From positions 1 to 14,298 of the forward strand of contig JAQUYJ010000015.1 in assembly GCA_028691905.1 (NCBI GenBank): 14,298 bases of DNA. Direction: 5' to 3'. This stretch comes from Bacilli bacterium (GTDB taxonomy: Bacteria > Bacillota_I > Bacilli_A > ML615J-28 > CAG-698). Numbering within the stretch: the first letter of the stretch is position 1; the number at the start of each line of letters is the position of its first letter. Below are positions 13,557 to 14,298 of this stretch, in pieces. Under the pieces are notes generated by a model that worked only from the letters and a program-made list of their open reading frames with translations, was not told the DNA's origin and made no database searches. Both the position numbers and the translations under genes were made by a program.

Positions 13557-14298
13557 ATGAAATATCGACGAGGTTTGTTATTAACCATTTTTATTTTTAT
13601 TTTTGTATTGACTGGCTGCCAGTCTTTTCAGCTGTTTGCTTTACCGGAAGACTTTGGTTTGCTTACCGTAGACAGCAAGGAAAAATTGGAAGCTTTATTG
13701 AACGAATCCAACAGACAGCCTTTTTATTACAGTTGGTTTGAAAGCAAGGCTACTGCAGATGGACCTGTTTTTGCGATGGATGAATCCCAAGCAGGAACCA
13801 CAGATTATACAAAGACAAATGTCCAGGTGGAAGGTATTGATGAAGGAGACATCGTAAAAACAGACGGCAGACGTATCTATTCCATTGAAAGCGATTATTT
13901 CAGGGTTGTGGAAGTGGGAATGAACGGCGATTTGAGTCTTGTTTTAAATGAAAGAATTCAATCCGTTGATGAAGATATGCCCTATTATTACAATCAGTTC
14001 AATGAATTGTACTTAACCGAAGATTACGTTATCACAATCGGATATCATCACTTTTTCCGTTATTATTTGGATGGCGGGGAAGTTTCCTATTGGGGTGGAT
14101 ACAGCACAGCCATTCAGGTGGTTGTCTATGATATCAATACTTTAGAGCAAGTGAAAACTTTTGAATTAAGCGGATACACCCTGGCAAGTCGTCTGATTGA
14201 CAATAACTTGTATATTATCAGTGTGGATTACCCTTATTTTATGGATGAAGACATTGCTTTGCCTTTCTTTTATGAAGACGGAGAAGTAGCAATCGCAG
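13557..14298 (+). CDS. Beta-propeller domain lipoprotein, 5' part (continues past window)
   Basis: The frame from ATG 13557 stays open to the window edge, 247 codons. A strong AAGGAGG at 13544-13550 precedes the start by 6 nt. The product begins MKYRRGLLL, then a hydrophobic run and the lipobox LTGC with the acylated cysteine at residue 21, so it is exported and lipid-anchored. The segment TNVQVEGIDEGDIVKTDGRRIYS (about residues 87-109) is the hallmark start of the secreted beta-propeller family Pfam Beta_propel (PF09826). The strand-rich repeats that follow (for example AIQVVVYDINTL and LIDNNLYIISVDYPY) fit the propeller blades. Family members have no established biochemical function. The full protein should be several hundred residues longer. 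The promoter is unclear: TATTAT at 13530-13535 is a candidate -10 without a good -35. Confidence 0.9.
   Translation, partial: MKYRRGLLLTIFIFIFVLTGCQSFQLFALPEDFGLLTVDSKEKLEALLNESNRQPFYYSWFESKATADGPVFAMDESQAGTTDYTKTNVQVEGIDEGDIVKTDGRRIYSIESDYFRVVEVGMNGDLSLVLNERIQSVDEDMPYYYNQFNELYLTEDYVITIGYHHFFRYYLDGGEVSYWGGYSTAIQVVVYDINTLEQVKTFELSGYTLASRLIDNNLYIISVDYPYFMDEDIALPFFYEDGEVAIA

Noticed and set aside
13538..13741. A 67-codon open frame overlapping the start of the beta-propeller gene.
   Set aside because: It is out of frame with the lipobox-bearing gene, which has the better ribosome site and continues to the window end.
1..14298. Mycoplasma-type code (TGA read as Trp).
   Set aside because: rsmB, rlmN and rpe end at TGA at the expected family lengths, and tryptophans are encoded by TGG.
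1..14298. CRISPR array, insertion sequence, phage or defence genes.
   Set aside because: No regularly spaced direct repeats, transposase motifs or terminal inverted repeats were found, and all genes are housekeeping or hypothetical with uniform composition.

Overview
The window is AT-rich, gene-dense bacterial chromosome with every supported gene on the + strand. Several genes end in TGA (rsmB, rlmN, rpe) while tryptophan is written TGG, so the standard bacterial code applies and not the Mycoplasma code. Strong AGGAGG-type Shine-Dalgarno sites, TATAAT promoters, lipobox signal peptides, a SigA-like sigma factor and an rsmB-rlmN-rsgA-rpe-thiN block all point to a low-GC Gram-positive bacterium (Firmicutes/Bacilli in the broad sense, possibly near the Erysipelotrichia or Mollicutes relatives). 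The exact lineage cannot be fixed from the window alone.

Layout: (1) 1-982 holds the last 40 codons of tgt (tRNA-guanine transglycosylase), overlapped by an unrecognised lipoprotein gene. (2) 1041-2239 is a single-gene ftsZ unit with its own extended -10 promoter and terminator. (3) 2246-3028 is a tetrahydrofolate riboswitch controlling an ECF folate transporter S component (folT). (4) 3045-5983 is a gpmI-eno glycolytic pair with its own promoter and terminator. (5) 6004-7285 is a monocistronic sigma-70 factor gene (rpoD/sigA-like), preceded by a long inverted repeat and followed by a terminator. (6) 7333-13504 is a seven-gene unit: an unrecognised helical protein, a PHP-domain phosphoesterase, rsmB, rlmN, rsgA, rpe and thiN. 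Most junctions overlap, and a strong terminator closes the unit. (7) From 13557 to the window end is the 5' part of a secreted beta-propeller lipoprotein gene.

Functionally this is core housekeeping DNA: cell division, folate uptake, lower glycolysis, the primary (or a primary-like) sigma factor, and an operon joining ribosome maturation (RsmB, RlmN, RsgA) to pentose phosphate and thiamine cofactor metabolism (Rpe, ThiN). I found no mobile element, CRISPR array, tRNA, rRNA or phage gene, and no gene-free gap longer than 300 bases.

I do not see a clearly new multi-gene system. The points most worth a second look are: substitutions in the -10-recognition segment of the sigma factor beside a set of promoters rich in TGnTATAAT; the folT riboswitch with three mutually overlapping helices; a 17-bp hairpin before rpoD that reads as an intrinsic terminator only on the minus strand; the unrecognised helical protein heading the ribosome-maturation operon; and the absence of the usual prpC-prkC pair between rlmN and rsgA.
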